Source: Sporosarcina luteola
GTDB lineage: Bacteria; Bacillota; Bacilli; Bacillales_A; Planococcaceae
Reading direction: 5' to 3'
NCBI RefSeq assembly: GCF_007991495.1
Contig: NZ_BJYL01000003.1
Span: 1 to 64,000, forward strand
Length of the DNA: 64,000 nucleotides
A model generated the notes under the pieces. The model searched no databases. It was not told the origin of the DNA and saw only the letters and a list, made by a program, of their open reading frames with translations. Shown here one piece after another: positions 7,992 to 15,908 of the stretch (position 1 is its first letter; every line of letters begins with the position of its first letter). A program made the position numbers and the translations under genes.

Positions 7992-8077
7992 GTAAGCGTT
8001 AAAGAAAACACACCTTATTTCTGTGGTTCGATCATGAAATAATGATGACATCTTCAGATTTGAAAGGAGTTTTCAAC

Positions 8078-8419
8078 TTGGTACAATTAAATAATGAGCC
8101 TCCGGCACTGAACGAGCACGATTTACGTATGATGGAGTTTATCGAAGAATGGAAACAAAGCGGACAGTCCATGTCTGAATGGACTAAAGAACGCGAGGAT
8201 ATAACCTACTATCAATTATCGAGAGCCAGAAGAAAGCTTTTTCCTGAGGAAGTATACGGAACTGGAAAGGATCATACATGGTCTGCGATAACAATGGAAT
8301 TCCCCAGCTCTTCGATTAATGTGCATCTAAATGGATGTCGTATTGAAGTCCCTCCGGGATTCGACAGGTCACTCCTTGAAGAGATTGTGGAGGTGCTGAA
8401 AGATGCGCATAAATCTTGA
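8078..8419 (+). CDS. tnpA: IS66 TnpA (accessory protein)
   Basis: Small IS66 orf1 product of about 113 residues, with an N-terminal helix-turn-helix-like part (MEFIEEWKQSGQSMSEWTKE) and the C-terminal INVHLNGCRIEVPPGFDRSL strand typical of IS66 TnpA. I choose the TTG start at 8078 because AAAGGAG lies 8 bases upstream; an upstream ATG at 8042 has no comparable site. It overlaps tnpB by 17 bases, the usual coupled layout of IS66. Confidence 0.85.
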   Translation: MVQLNNEPPALNEHDLRMMEFIEEWKQSGQSMSEWTKEREDITYYQLSRARRKLFPEEVYGTGKDHTWSAITMEFPSSSINVHLNGCRIEVPPGFDRSLLEEIVEVLKDAHKS

Positions 8420-8762
8420 GGGTGTCACTGGCGTCTTCCTCGCCCATGGCTCAACAGACATGCGACTTTCCATTGACGGTCTGGCAGCACGTGTGCAGGA
8501 AACCTTCGAATTAGATCCCTTCTCATCGAACATATTCATCTTCTGTAACCGCAATCGGGATAAGGTGAAAATCCTCCACTGGGAGCATAATGGCTTTTGG
8601 CTCTACTATCGTAGGCTGGAGAATGGCAGGTTCAACTGGCCGCAAGGTCCAGAGGACCAGGCGATGAAAATTACCCCGCGTCAACTCTCCTGGCTACTTG
8701 AAGGATTGACGCTGGAAGAGGGGAAAGTTTTTCCGAAAGTTACTGCACAAAAAGTTGTCTGA
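8403..8762 (+). CDS. tnpB: IS66 TnpB (IS66 Orf2 family)
   Basis: A 119-residue protein of the IS66 Orf2 family, recognised from GSTDMRLSIDGLAARVQETFELDPFS and HWEHNGFWLYYRRLENGRFNWP. It is required with TnpA and TnpC for IS66 transposition; its exact activity is not established. It appears intact in length and overlaps both neighbours. Confidence 0.92.
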   Translation: MRINLEGVTGVFLAHGSTDMRLSIDGLAARVQETFELDPFSSNIFIFCNRNRDKVKILHWEHNGFWLYYRRLENGRFNWPQGPEDQAMKITPRQLSWLLEGLTLEEGKVFPKVTAQKVV

Positions 8763-10067
8763 CGGAGTTGAAAATCTCCTAATAGCTGCCGAAAAATATA
8801 GTATGAGAAACTTTGAAAAAGATCAAACCCAACCAACTGAACAGGAAAATAGGATTACGGCACTCGAAGAGGAGCTTTTATGCCTGAAAGCGATCATCGC
8901 TAGGTACGAGGAAATGTTACGCCTGCAGAAACAGCGCCAATACGGTGCTTCAAGCGAAAGGTTTCCAAGTGGACAGCTTAGCCTCTTCGAGGAAAATGAG
9001 ACCTCTTCCAAAACGGCGCTCCCGCAAGGAGCACCTGATGAAATCACAGCCGATAAATCTCACCAAAAAAAGAAACGGAAAGTACGGGAAAGCTTAAATG
9101 CGGAACTACCCGTGACCGTTATCACTCATAGCCTGCCCCTTGAGGGGCGGGCCTGTTCAGATTGTGGAAATTACATGCATGTGATGAAGACGGAAATCAG
9201 ACGGGAAATCAAGGTAATTCCTGCGCGGGTTGAAATTATCCAGCATGAACGGGATGTCTACTCTTGCCGTACCTGCGAGAAAGTGAACACAAGGACACCA
9301 ATTGTAAAAGCTCCAATGTCAGAAGCAGTCATCCCGAAAAGCATGGCTTCTTCTTCCGCAATCGCTTATGTGGTTACTCAGAAATACCTGTACTCCACGC
9401 CTTTATATCGGTTGGAGTTCCAATTCCGTCAATTCGGGGTGGAATTGTCCAGGCAGACAATGTCCAATTGGCTTATCCATTCCACAGGGGAACTACTCCA
9501 GCCTTTATACGAATCCATGCGTGCATTCCTAGTGTCGCTCCCTATCCTTCACGCAGACGAAACAACCCTACAGGTTTTAAAGGAGGCAGGCCGAAAACCT
9601 ACATCCAAATCATACATATGGTTGTATAGATCAGGAAGGGTCGGACCAGCAATCGTACTCTTCGAGTACACGCCGACGCGCGGCTCTGGGCATCCGGAAC
9701 GTTTCTTAGAAGGATTCAAAGGAAATCTACATACAGATGGGTATTCCGGTTATGAAAAGATGGAAGGCTCGATATTGACAACAACAAAGCCGAGCGGTCC
9801 ATCAAACCATTAGTGATTGGTAGGAAGAACTGGCTGTTCTCCAATACACCGAAAGGTGCCCAGGCGAGCGCAATTCTTTACAGTATTGTAGAGACAGCAA
9901 AGGAGAACAAACTAAATATCCTGGAATATCTTCAACACCTTTACGAGACGTTGCCAAATATCAATAGGAATGACAAAGAGGAACTTGCGAAGTTATATCC
10001 ATGGTCGAAAAATCTTCCGTTGCATTGTTACCTACCTACAAAAGAAGATAACACTTCTAAAGAATAA
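8755..10067 (+). pseudogene. tnpC: IS66 TnpC transposase, internal deletion and frameshift
   Basis: The large DDE transposase of IS66. The first frame (8755-9813) carries the leucine-rich coiled N terminus, the zinc-finger-like C-x2-C...C-x2-C (CSDC and CRTC), and the first two catalytic aspartates in HADETTL and HTDGYSGYEK. Just after GYSGYEKMEG, near 9765-9770, the sequence jumps to DIDNNKAERSIKP (which carries the catalytic Glu) in another frame. That frame continues as 9813-10067 (IGRKNWLFSNTPKGAQASA). Roughly 100 residues between the second Asp and the Glu are missing compared with usual IS66 transposases. The product cannot be a functional transposase. Start TTG 8755 or ATG 8803. Confidence 0.88.
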
Positions 10068-10104
10068 AGGATCTGCATCTGAATCAATAGGTGCAGATCC
10101 TTTT
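10066..10104 (+). terminator. Terminator at the right end of IS66
   Basis: AAAGGATCTGCA and TGCAGATCCTTT form a 12-bp stem ending in a T-run, between the tnpC stop and the right terminal repeat. The 3' arm leads straight into the terminal inverted repeat. Confidence 0.8.
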
Positions 10105-10112
10105 ACGCTTAC

Positions 10113-10278
10113 GCAACACAACCAAACCAGCGCAACACAATGAAATCATTGAGCAACACAACCAAACCACATCGCAATGCAACCAACTAAAGCTGCAACA
10201 CAACCAAAACTACCCGCAACGAAACCAACCAACTCACTGTTCTTCGGGGTCCCTACTGCAACGCAACAAAATCTATGC
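10113..10278. repeat. Array 3, right part (cut by IS66)
   Basis: The interrupted core resumes at 10113. Further cores begin at 10132, 10153, 10174, 10195, 10216 and 10258. Steps are 21 bases, with one of 19 (10113 to 10132) and one of 42 (10216 to 10258, a lost core that keeps register). Together with 7942-7991 the original array had about nine units plus one blank. Confidence 0.85.
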
Positions 10279-10365
10279 ACAAACTCCAAATTTAACCCAC
10301 AACACCATATCCCTCCACACTCTAAGAAAAAAACAGTATACTCATAGAAAAGGAGGCAAACATCT

Positions 10366-11448
10366 ATGAAACTCAAACTAGCAACTGCACTACTAGCAGC
10401 AGCCCTGATCCTGCCATCCGCTACCGAACCGGTACAAGCCGCAACTTTCAAAGACGTTCCAACAACTCACTGGGCCCACAACGCCATCGACACAATCTCA
10501 AACGAAGGCATCATCAACGGCTACCCAGACGGCACTTACCGCCTAAACGAACCCGTCACTCGCGCACAAGCCGCCAAAATCATCGCACTCGCAACTAAAA
10601 CGAAACCGACACATGACTTTACACCGGATTTCAAAGACGTCACCCCGGCACACGGTGCATACAACCACATCCGCGCACTCACCGAACGCGGCATATTCAA
10701 TAACGGTGGAGCTTTTAATCCGAACGCACAACTAACACGCGGGCAAATGGCTAAAATCATCACACTCGCCTACGACATCACCGTGGATGACAATGACCTG
10801 ATCACCTTCAGCGACGTCCGTAAAATCAACGGCTACTACAGCTACATCACAACACTCGCTGAACTCAACATCACAACAACCGAACAAGGCGGCGAATTCA
10901 AACCGAATGACCCAGTCACACGCGCCCAAATGGCTGCCTTCATCCAGCGCACCAACGAATTCGACGCGAAACGCAAAACCGGAGAAATCTACTACGACCA
11001 AGCCCAACAAAAATACGTCGAAAAAGTCTACACAATCCCGGAACCACCGCCAAGCCAAATGGATGAATCACTAGCATCACAAACCATTAATCTAGTAAAC
11101 AAGCAACGCCAACAACAAAACCTCGCTGCACTCAAAGAAGACAAAGCACTTACTAGCATCGCCCAAACAAAAGCCGAAGACATGGTGAAACATAACTACT
11201 TCGCCCACAACTCACCAACCTACGGCTCCGTCGGCGACATGCTCGACCGCTTTAACTACAGCTGGACAGGCTACGGCGAAAACATCGCTAAAGGCTACAC
11301 GACAGCCGCAACCGTTGTCCAAGGCTGGATGGAATCACCCGGCCACCGCGCCAACATCCTCCAGTCGAAATTCACCAATATCGGCACAGGCTACACCACC
11401 GACCAAAACGGCACCCCCTACTGGGTCCACATCTTCTCAACAAAATAA
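10366..11448 (+). CDS. SLH-domain CAP (SCP/PR1-like) surface protein
   Basis: A secreted 360-residue protein with a signal peptide (KLKLATALLAAALILPSA, cleavage likely after VQA at 25). Three SLH modules follow, at about residues 27-68, 85-130 and 148-190 (FKDVPTTHWAHNAI, GYPDGTYRLNEPVTRAQAA, FKPNDPVTRAQMAAF). A C-terminal CAP domain at about 240-358 (VNKQRQQQNLAAL, HNYFAHNSP, GENIAKGY, SPGHRANIL) resembles B. subtilis YkwD. SLH modules bind the pyruvylated secondary wall polymer, so the protein should sit in the cell wall; the CAP activity is unknown. It is monocistronic: array 3 lies upstream, a terminator and array 4 downstream. AAAGGAGG precedes the ATG. Confidence 0.88.
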   Translation: MKLKLATALLAAALILPSATEPVQAATFKDVPTTHWAHNAIDTISNEGIINGYPDGTYRLNEPVTRAQAAKIIALATKTKPTHDFTPDFKDVTPAHGAYNHIRALTERGIFNNGGAFNPNAQLTRGQMAKIITLAYDITVDDNDLITFSDVRKINGYYSYITTLAELNITTTEQGGEFKPNDPVTRAQMAAFIQRTNEFDAKRKTGEIYYDQAQQKYVEKVYTIPEPPPSQMDESLASQTINLVNKQRQQQNLAALKEDKALTSIAQTKAEDMVKHNYFAHNSPTYGSVGDMLDRFNYSWTGYGENIAKGYTTAATVVQGWMESPGHRANILQSKFTNIGTGYTTDQNGTPYWVHIFSTK

Positions 11449-11449
11449 C

Positions 11450-11481
11450 AAAAAAGGGGGCGGCCAAAACCGTCCCTTTTT
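11450..11481 (+). terminator. Terminator after SLH-CAP gene
   Basis: AAAAAGGGGGCGG and CCGTCCCTTTTT around a short loop, immediately after the stop codon. The A-rich left side also lets it act weakly on the other strand. Confidence 0.75.
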
Positions 11482-11542
11482 AGTCAATCGCGCCTCACCA
11501 ATCCCCAACGCATAGCAACCTCCGCATCCATCTGCAAAAAAC

Positions 11543-11729
11543 GCAACGCAACCATTCAACTGGGCAATACAATCAAATTCCAACGCAACACCACCAAATC
11601 AATCCGTAACACAACCAAACACCCGCAACACAATCAAAACGCTATACAACACAAGCAACCTGCATCGCAACGCAATCATCATCCATCGCAACACAACCAA
11701 CTATCCCTGCAACAAAAGCAAACCTTCGG
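11543..11729. repeat. 21-bp repeat array 4, core GCAACRCAAYCAA, 9 units
   Basis: Cores begin at 11543, 11564, 11585, 11606, 11625, 11646 (starts with A), 11667, 11688 and 11709. All steps are 21 bases except one of 19 (11606 to 11625). Spacers are unrelated. It lies between the SLH-CAP terminator and the S41 peptidase gene, oriented as in arrays 1-3. Confidence 0.87.
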
Positions 11730-11855
11730 TTTTCACTGTGCTCAAAGGCCCTCTCTGAAATCTATAAAACTATTCTCCCGCACCATGTCTTTAATTTCGC
11801 CAAATGGGTATAATAACCTTAACAACCCGCATACCAAGAAAGGGGAGTCACCGGC

Positions 11856-13022
11856 ATGAAACAAATCCAATCCATTCTACTCGCATTCATAACAATTATC
11901 CTACTCGCGCCAGCAGCTGCGGCTCAAACACAAACAGCCGAAGCCGCGCGCGTCGACGATATCAAATTCTTCGTCGAAAACTTTTACTACGGAGACATCC
12001 CTGAAAACCTGCAATCGATGACCACCATCGACCAAATAATAGAAGCACTCGATGAATACTCACGCTACATGACGCCCGACGAATACACGAACTACGTATC
12101 AGCAGTCGGAGCGGACGACATCGCCCTCCACGACATACATGAACCAGCCGTCTCATCCGCCATGCTGTACGGCAACGTTGGCTATATTAGCATCACAACC
12201 TTCTCGACCAACATGGACAAGGACGTCATCAGACACTACTCGAGCCTGAAAAAACAAGGTGCCGATAAACTCGTCATCGATCTCCGCTATAACGGCGGCG
12301 GCTACGTCGAAAGCGCCGAACAACTACTCGGACACTTCGAAGGCGTCAAAACAGCCTACGAAATGAAAACGAGAGAAGGCAACACCACTGTCAAACCGGT
12401 GCAATCAAAAATTAAATTTCCGAAACAAACCTATATACTCGTCAACCGCTACTCAGCATCTGCATCTGAAATCGTAGCTGCTTCCCTCCAAGACCAACAG
12501 GCCGCCATCATCGTCGGTGAACAGACAAAAGGGAAGGGCACAATCCAATCCTTCTTCGAATTCGAAGACGGGGCAGCACTCAAACTAACAATCGGTGAGT
12601 TCACAGGACCGAAAAAGTCCAAAATTCATCGAAAAGGGATTGCGCCGACAATTGATTGCGAACATGACAAAGAGCTCTCTACCATCCATGCACGCATTTT
12701 GAAAGATTCATTGGCTCACCAGCAATACAAACAGGTAGACGACCTGCAAAACGTTTTGACAGACAAAACATTCCATTTGCATTTCACACAAGAAATGAAC
12801 CTAACCTACAACCAAACGTCCAATAAAGTAGAACTCGTTAAACTAGGCGGTGTTGCAGTGCCGATCTCCATAAAACCGAACGGCGCAAACACACTCGATA
12901 TCACGCCGAATAAAAGAATGCAAAAAGGGGGATCCTATTTCCTCATCGTCCAACCAGGCTTCGCCAACGACAAAGGGCGAACGACTAAACAAGGCATCTA
13001 CACACCCATCACGGTGAAATAA
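11856..13022 (+). CDS. S41 family (CtpA-like) peptidase
   Basis: A secreted serine peptidase of the carboxy-terminal processing (S41) family, 388 residues. The signal peptide spans about residues 1-23 (ending AAAAQ). A short helical region (EALDEYSRYMTPDEY) leads into the S41 core: GNVGYISITTFS, VIDLRYNGGGYVESAEQLLG, then the SASASEI motif at residues 200-206 with the nucleophilic serine, and lysine 225 in GEQTKGKGT. The usual PDZ domain is absent or very reduced. The C-terminal 100 residues look like a bacterial Ig-like domain (FHLHFTQEMN...GGSYFLIVQPGFAN). It would cleave exported proteins at the cell surface. ATG start with AAAGGGGAG upstream. Confidence 0.85.
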   Translation: MKQIQSILLAFITIILLAPAAAAQTQTAEAARVDDIKFFVENFYYGDIPENLQSMTTIDQIIEALDEYSRYMTPDEYTNYVSAVGADDIALHDIHEPAVSSAMLYGNVGYISITTFSTNMDKDVIRHYSSLKKQGADKLVIDLRYNGGGYVESAEQLLGHFEGVKTAYEMKTREGNTTVKPVQSKIKFPKQTYILVNRYSASASEIVAASLQDQQAAIIVGEQTKGKGTIQSFFEFEDGAALKLTIGEFTGPKKSKIHRKGIAPTIDCEHDKELSTIHARILKDSLAHQQYKQVDDLQNVLTDKTFHLHFTQEMNLTYNQTSNKVELVKLGGVAVPISIKPNGANTLDITPNKRMQKGGSYFLIVQPGFANDKGRTTKQGIYTPITVK

Positions 13023-13067
13023 ACAAAAGCGCCATCAGCTCCAAAACATGTACAAGCAACACAACTA

Positions 13068-13076
13068 TGCTATAAT
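13068..13076 (+). promoter_or_regulatory. Extended -10 promoter of the wecC operon
   Basis: TGCTATAAT (13068-13076) is an extended -10 element (TGnTATAAT) with no good -35 box, as extended -10 promoters allow. Transcription would start near 13083, giving a leader of about 130 bases before wecC. Confidence 0.6.
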
Positions 13077-13082
13077 CTACAA

Positions 13083-13214
13083 TTGGTAAAATGTAAGAAC
13101 CAACTGTATGAATTAGAGCGAAGGTGCCCACAAGCGCCGTCGCAAAAACATAAGGTAGGACTCTCCATGGGTGAGCCTTACCAGCACCCCCACAAAGAAA
13201 GGAACATCACCCAA
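13083..13214 (+). promoter_or_regulatory. Structured 5' leader of wecC
   Basis: The predicted leader can form consecutive hairpins. GCGAAGGTGC (13118-13127) pairs with GCGCCGTCGC (13134-13143) around a 6-base loop with one mismatch. A second, imperfect 13-bp stem spans 13154-13182 (GGTAGG...CCTTACC). A weaker TTGGT/ACCAA pair lies at 13084-13103. The ribosome binding site GAAAGGAAC follows. I do not recognise it as a known riboswitch. Although the frame is open through it, the peptide is unlike WecC, so it is not coding. Confidence 0.45.
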
Positions 13215-14504
13215 ATGAACAACAACATCTGCGTCATCGGCCTAGGCTATATCGGCCTACCGACAGCCGTCATGTTCGCCAACAGCGGCGTAAAAGTACA
13301 CGGCGTCGACATCAACGAAAAAGCAGTCAACATGATCGCGCAAAAGCAACTACATATAGAAGAGAACGGACTCCAAGAACGACTCGACAAAGCAATCGAC
13401 GAAGGATTCTTCACCGTCTCCACAACACCCGTCGAGGCTGACACATATATCGTCGCCGTCCCGTCACCAATCAATCCCGACAACACGGCAAACTTGGAAT
13501 ACATCCGTCAAGCAACAGCATCAATCGTTCCATACCTAAAACCAGGCGCACTCGTCATACTGGAATCGACCGTTCCACCAAAAACTGTCGAAAATATCAT
13601 GCTGCCTGAACTGCGCAAATCGGACCTGACACTTGGCGAAGACCTTTTCGTCTCACACTCACCTGAACGCGTCATTCCAGGTAAGATCTTCGAAGAACTC
13701 GTCAACAACGACCGGATCGTCGGCGGAATCACACCGGAATCCGCCGAAAAAACAAAAGCACTCTATAAAACATTTGTTCAAGGTGAGATCCACCTGACTG
13801 ATGCCACAACAGCTGAACTCGTCAAAGTCATGGAAAACACATACCGCGACGTCAACATCGCATTCGCCAACGAACTCGCGAAAATCGCGGAAACAATCGG
13901 CGTCGATATATGGGAAGCAATCCGCTTCGCCAACTTCCACCCGCGCGTCAACATCCATATGCCGGGACCTGGAGTAGGCGGACACTGCATCGCTGTTGAC
14001 CCATGGTTCCTAGTAGAACTCAACCCGGAAAACGCGGAAATCATACACAAAGCAAGGCTCACAAACGATGCCATGCCGCAATTCGTCGCTCAAAAAGCAA
14101 AAAACGTACTAAACAGTGTGCAAATCGAAAACGGCAAAGTCGCAGTCCTCGGCCTCGCATTCAAAGGTGACGTAGACGACATGCGCGAAAGCCCATCTAT
14201 TAAAGTAATCGAAGCATTGCAAGCGCTCGGCCTCGAAGTCAAATCCTTCGACCCGCACATTAAAAACTTGCAACACGAAACGCAACAAGCAACGCTCGAG
14301 GAAGCAACAAAAGACGCTGACCTGCTCATCCTGACGACGGATCACACCGACTTCAAACAGCTCAGCCCGAACACACTTACAACAAAACAACCAAAACCAT
14401 TCGTCCTCGACACGAAAAATGCATTAGACCGAAACAAATGGGAACAAGCCGGATTCCACTACATCAAACTAGGCGACGGCTCACCCGTAGGAGTCATGAG
14501 TTAA
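13215..14504 (+). CDS. wecC: UDP-N-acetyl-D-mannosamine dehydrogenase
   Basis: Nucleotide-sugar dehydrogenase of the WecC type, about 430 residues, oxidising UDP-ManNAc to UDP-ManNAcA with NAD+. The start at ATG 13215 puts the Rossmann motif CVIGLGYIGLPTAVMFA at the N terminus; upstream in-frame codons are leader. Other family marks are SPINPDNTANL, LESTVPPKT, SHSPERVIPGK and the active-site segment GPGVGGHCIAVDPWF with its catalytic Cys, then LGLAFKGDVDDMRESP. It is followed without a gap by a WecG/TagA transferase, suggesting both make a wall polymer that could anchor the SLH proteins. A second dehydrogenase paralogue lies at 52082. Confidence 0.88.
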   Translation: MNNNICVIGLGYIGLPTAVMFANSGVKVHGVDINEKAVNMIAQKQLHIEENGLQERLDKAIDEGFFTVSTTPVEADTYIVAVPSPINPDNTANLEYIRQATASIVPYLKPGALVILESTVPPKTVENIMLPELRKSDLTLGEDLFVSHSPERVIPGKIFEELVNNDRIVGGITPESAEKTKALYKTFVQGEIHLTDATTAELVKVMENTYRDVNIAFANELAKIAETIGVDIWEAIRFANFHPRVNIHMPGPGVGGHCIAVDPWFLVELNPENAEIIHKARLTNDAMPQFVAQKAKNVLNSVQIENGKVAVLGLAFKGDVDDMRESPSIKVIEALQALGLEVKSFDPHIKNLQHETQQATLEEATKDADLLILTTDHTDFKQLSPNTLTTKQPKPFVLDTKNALDRNKWEQAGFHYIKLGDGSPVGVMS

Positions 14505-15215
14505 ATGAAAGAACAAATACTAGGCGTCGATGTCAACACGGAGAACTACGATGAACTCATCCCGAAACTCTTCCAAAACATCGACGCCCAAAAGAAATCA
14601 CTCGTCGTAGCCATCAACCCTGAGAAGTTAATGAAGGCAAAAGACGACCCAGCTTTAAAAGCACTGCTCAACCGGGCCGAATTCCAAATCCCGGACGGCA
14701 TTGGCGTTATCATCGCGTCCAAGCTCCAAAAAGGCAACATAAAATCCCGCGTAACCGGAGTAGACACGATGGACCGAATCGTAAGGGAAGCTGCCCGAAC
14801 AGGCAAGTCCATCTTCCTCTACGGAGCAAAACCGGGCGTCGCAGAAACGGCTGCTGCTAAACTGATCGAAACCTATCCCAATCTCCAAGTCGCCGGCACA
14901 CAAGACGGCTACGAAAAAGACGAAAGAAAAGTGATCAGTAAAATCAACGAAGCTAAGCCCGACATCCTATTCGTCGCAATGGGCTCGCCAAAACAGGAAC
15001 TATGGATCGAAGAACACCGTGAAAACCTGCATCCGATCCTCTATCAAGGAGTCGGCGGCTCATTCGACGTCCTAGCAGGCAATATCAAAAGAGCGCCAGC
15101 CGCATTCCAAAAAGTTGGCGCTGAATGGCTATATCGGTTATTATTGGAACCAAGCCGGCTAAAACGGCAAATGAACCTACCAAAATTCCTATTTGAAATA
15201 ATCCGCCAAAAATAA
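14505..15215 (+). CDS. WecG/TagA/CpsF family glycosyltransferase
   Basis: A GT26 family transferase of 236 residues. It carries the family segments VVAINPEKLMKA, IPDGIGVIIASK, FLYGAKPGVAETAA and DILFVAMGSPKQELWIEEH, then GVGGSFDVLAGNIKRAP near the C terminus. Members add ManNAc or ManNAcA to a lipid-linked GlcNAc in teichoic-acid or enterobacterial-common-antigen type polymers. The ATG follows the wecC TAA stop directly, so the two are co-translated, which points to ManNAcA (WecG-like) as the donor sugar over TagA's ManNAc. That choice is inference. It acts at the inner face of the membrane. Confidence 0.85.
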   Translation: MKEQILGVDVNTENYDELIPKLFQNIDAQKKSLVVAINPEKLMKAKDDPALKALLNRAEFQIPDGIGVIIASKLQKGNIKSRVTGVDTMDRIVREAARTGKSIFLYGAKPGVAETAAAKLIETYPNLQVAGTQDGYEKDERKVISKINEAKPDILFVAMGSPKQELWIEEHRENLHPILYQGVGGSFDVLAGNIKRAPAAFQKVGAEWLYRLLLEPSRLKRQMNLPKFLFEIIRQK

Positions 15216-15335
15216 CTAAATGATACTTGTAATCTAGTAAAACTGATGATAGAATACGTAAGTGTAAGGATAATTTCCTCTGTAGCATATATAACATTAA
15301 CGCCACGCAGGACGAAAACGGTTGGTTGACCGCAC

Positions 15336-15374
15336 AAAAGGACTTGAACAGCTCCCATCTGTTCAAGTCCTTTT
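15336..15374 (+). terminator. Strong terminator of the wecC operon
   Basis: AAAAGGACTTGAACAG and CTGTTCAAGTCCTTTT form a perfect 16-bp stem with a 7-base loop; it should work on both strands. About 120 bases separate it from the previous stop codon. Confidence 0.85.
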
Positions 15375-15378
15375 GCCA

Positions 15379-15500
15379 TCTAGAAAAGCGGAAGGCGCTT
15401 GCTCAGGGGCGACAGGCATAAGACGAGGATGCGAAGTGGCGCCTTTTGCCACGCAGCAGCATCGGCTTATGACCCGAGCCCCTAGCGCCTGGAGCTAGAC
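15379..15500. repeat. Bacillaceae-type structured repeat
   Basis: The block between TCTAGA-AAAGCGGAAGGCGC and GCGCCTGGAGCTAGA contains long complementary arms (GGCGCTTGCTCAGGGGC against GAGCCCCTAGCGCC) and an inner hairpin around GGCGCCTTTTGCC. The wording AAGCGGAAG...CATAAGACG...GCGCCTGGAGCTAGA is that of an intergenic repeat seen in many Bacillaceae genomes. A decayed half copy continues to about 15585 (CTAGAAAAGCATAAG...GCTAGACAAG). Function unknown. Confidence 0.7.
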
Positions 15501-15589
15501 ACTAGAAAAGCATAAGTTGCCTTCGGCCCCTAAAGCTAAACAAAGAAAAGTGAAAGTCGCCCCCAAATGCTAGACAAGAAACAGATTAA

Positions 15590-15796
15590 CTTTCCCTTCT
15601 ATAAATACTATCCCAAACATAGGTTCAAAGTGAAACAGGACAATCAAAAATAGCAAGACTATTAGATTGATTTTTAGACTTTTATGGAAATATAGCAGAA
15701 ATACTTGATAATTATTTGAAATACGATAGAATAGTAGAAGCAGCGGAAAATTACATAGAGTTTTGAGCTACATTCTAGCAAAATACTAATAAGTAA
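15590..15796. other. AT-rich region upstream of the S-layer promoter
   Basis: About 200 bases of AT-rich sequence between the repeat and the promoter. I see no gene. Regulatory sites are possible but none can be named. Confidence 0.4.
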
Positions 15797-15825
15797 TTGA
15801 CATCTCTGCTGTTAATATCTATACT
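15797..15825 (+). promoter_or_regulatory. S-layer gene promoter
   Basis: A perfect -35 TTGACA (15797-15802), 17-base spacer, then TATACT (15820-15825). This is the best sigma-A promoter in the window, fitting a very highly expressed gene. The leader would be about 75 bases with AGAGGAGG at 15891-15898. Confidence 0.85.
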
Positions 15826-15908
15826 TTACTGTGTAATGGCTTCTACATCCATTTTGCCGTGGGGTAGATGACAAATTTTATTTCTTAATTAGAGGAGGAA
15901 ATTATTCA

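Larger units (their letters stand above)
7992..10112 (+). mobile_element. IS66-family element, internally deleted
   Basis: The inverted ends are GTAAGCGTTAAAG (from 7992) and, reading inward from 10112, GTAAGCGTAAAAG: 12 of 13 bases match. The element is flanked by an exact 8-bp direct repeat GCAACACA (7984-7991 and 10113-10120), the duplication length known for IS66. It carries tnpA, tnpB and a tnpC with an internal deletion, so it can probably no longer move by itself. The clean duplication and intact ends imply a fairly recent insertion. Confidence 0.93.

Noticed and set aside
4180..11729. CRISPR arrays
   Set aside because: The repeat is 13 bases and the spacer 8, far too short; cores vary, and no cas gene is present.
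13118..13182. Cyclic-di-GMP or other known riboswitch in the wecC leader
   Set aside because: A GGTAGG...TTACC stem recalls the class, but the invariant binding-pocket sequences are not there.
13083..13214. N-terminal extension of WecC
   Set aside because: The frame is open, but the Rossmann motif must be at the N terminus, a good ribosome site precedes ATG 13215, and the region forms hairpins downstream of a promoter.
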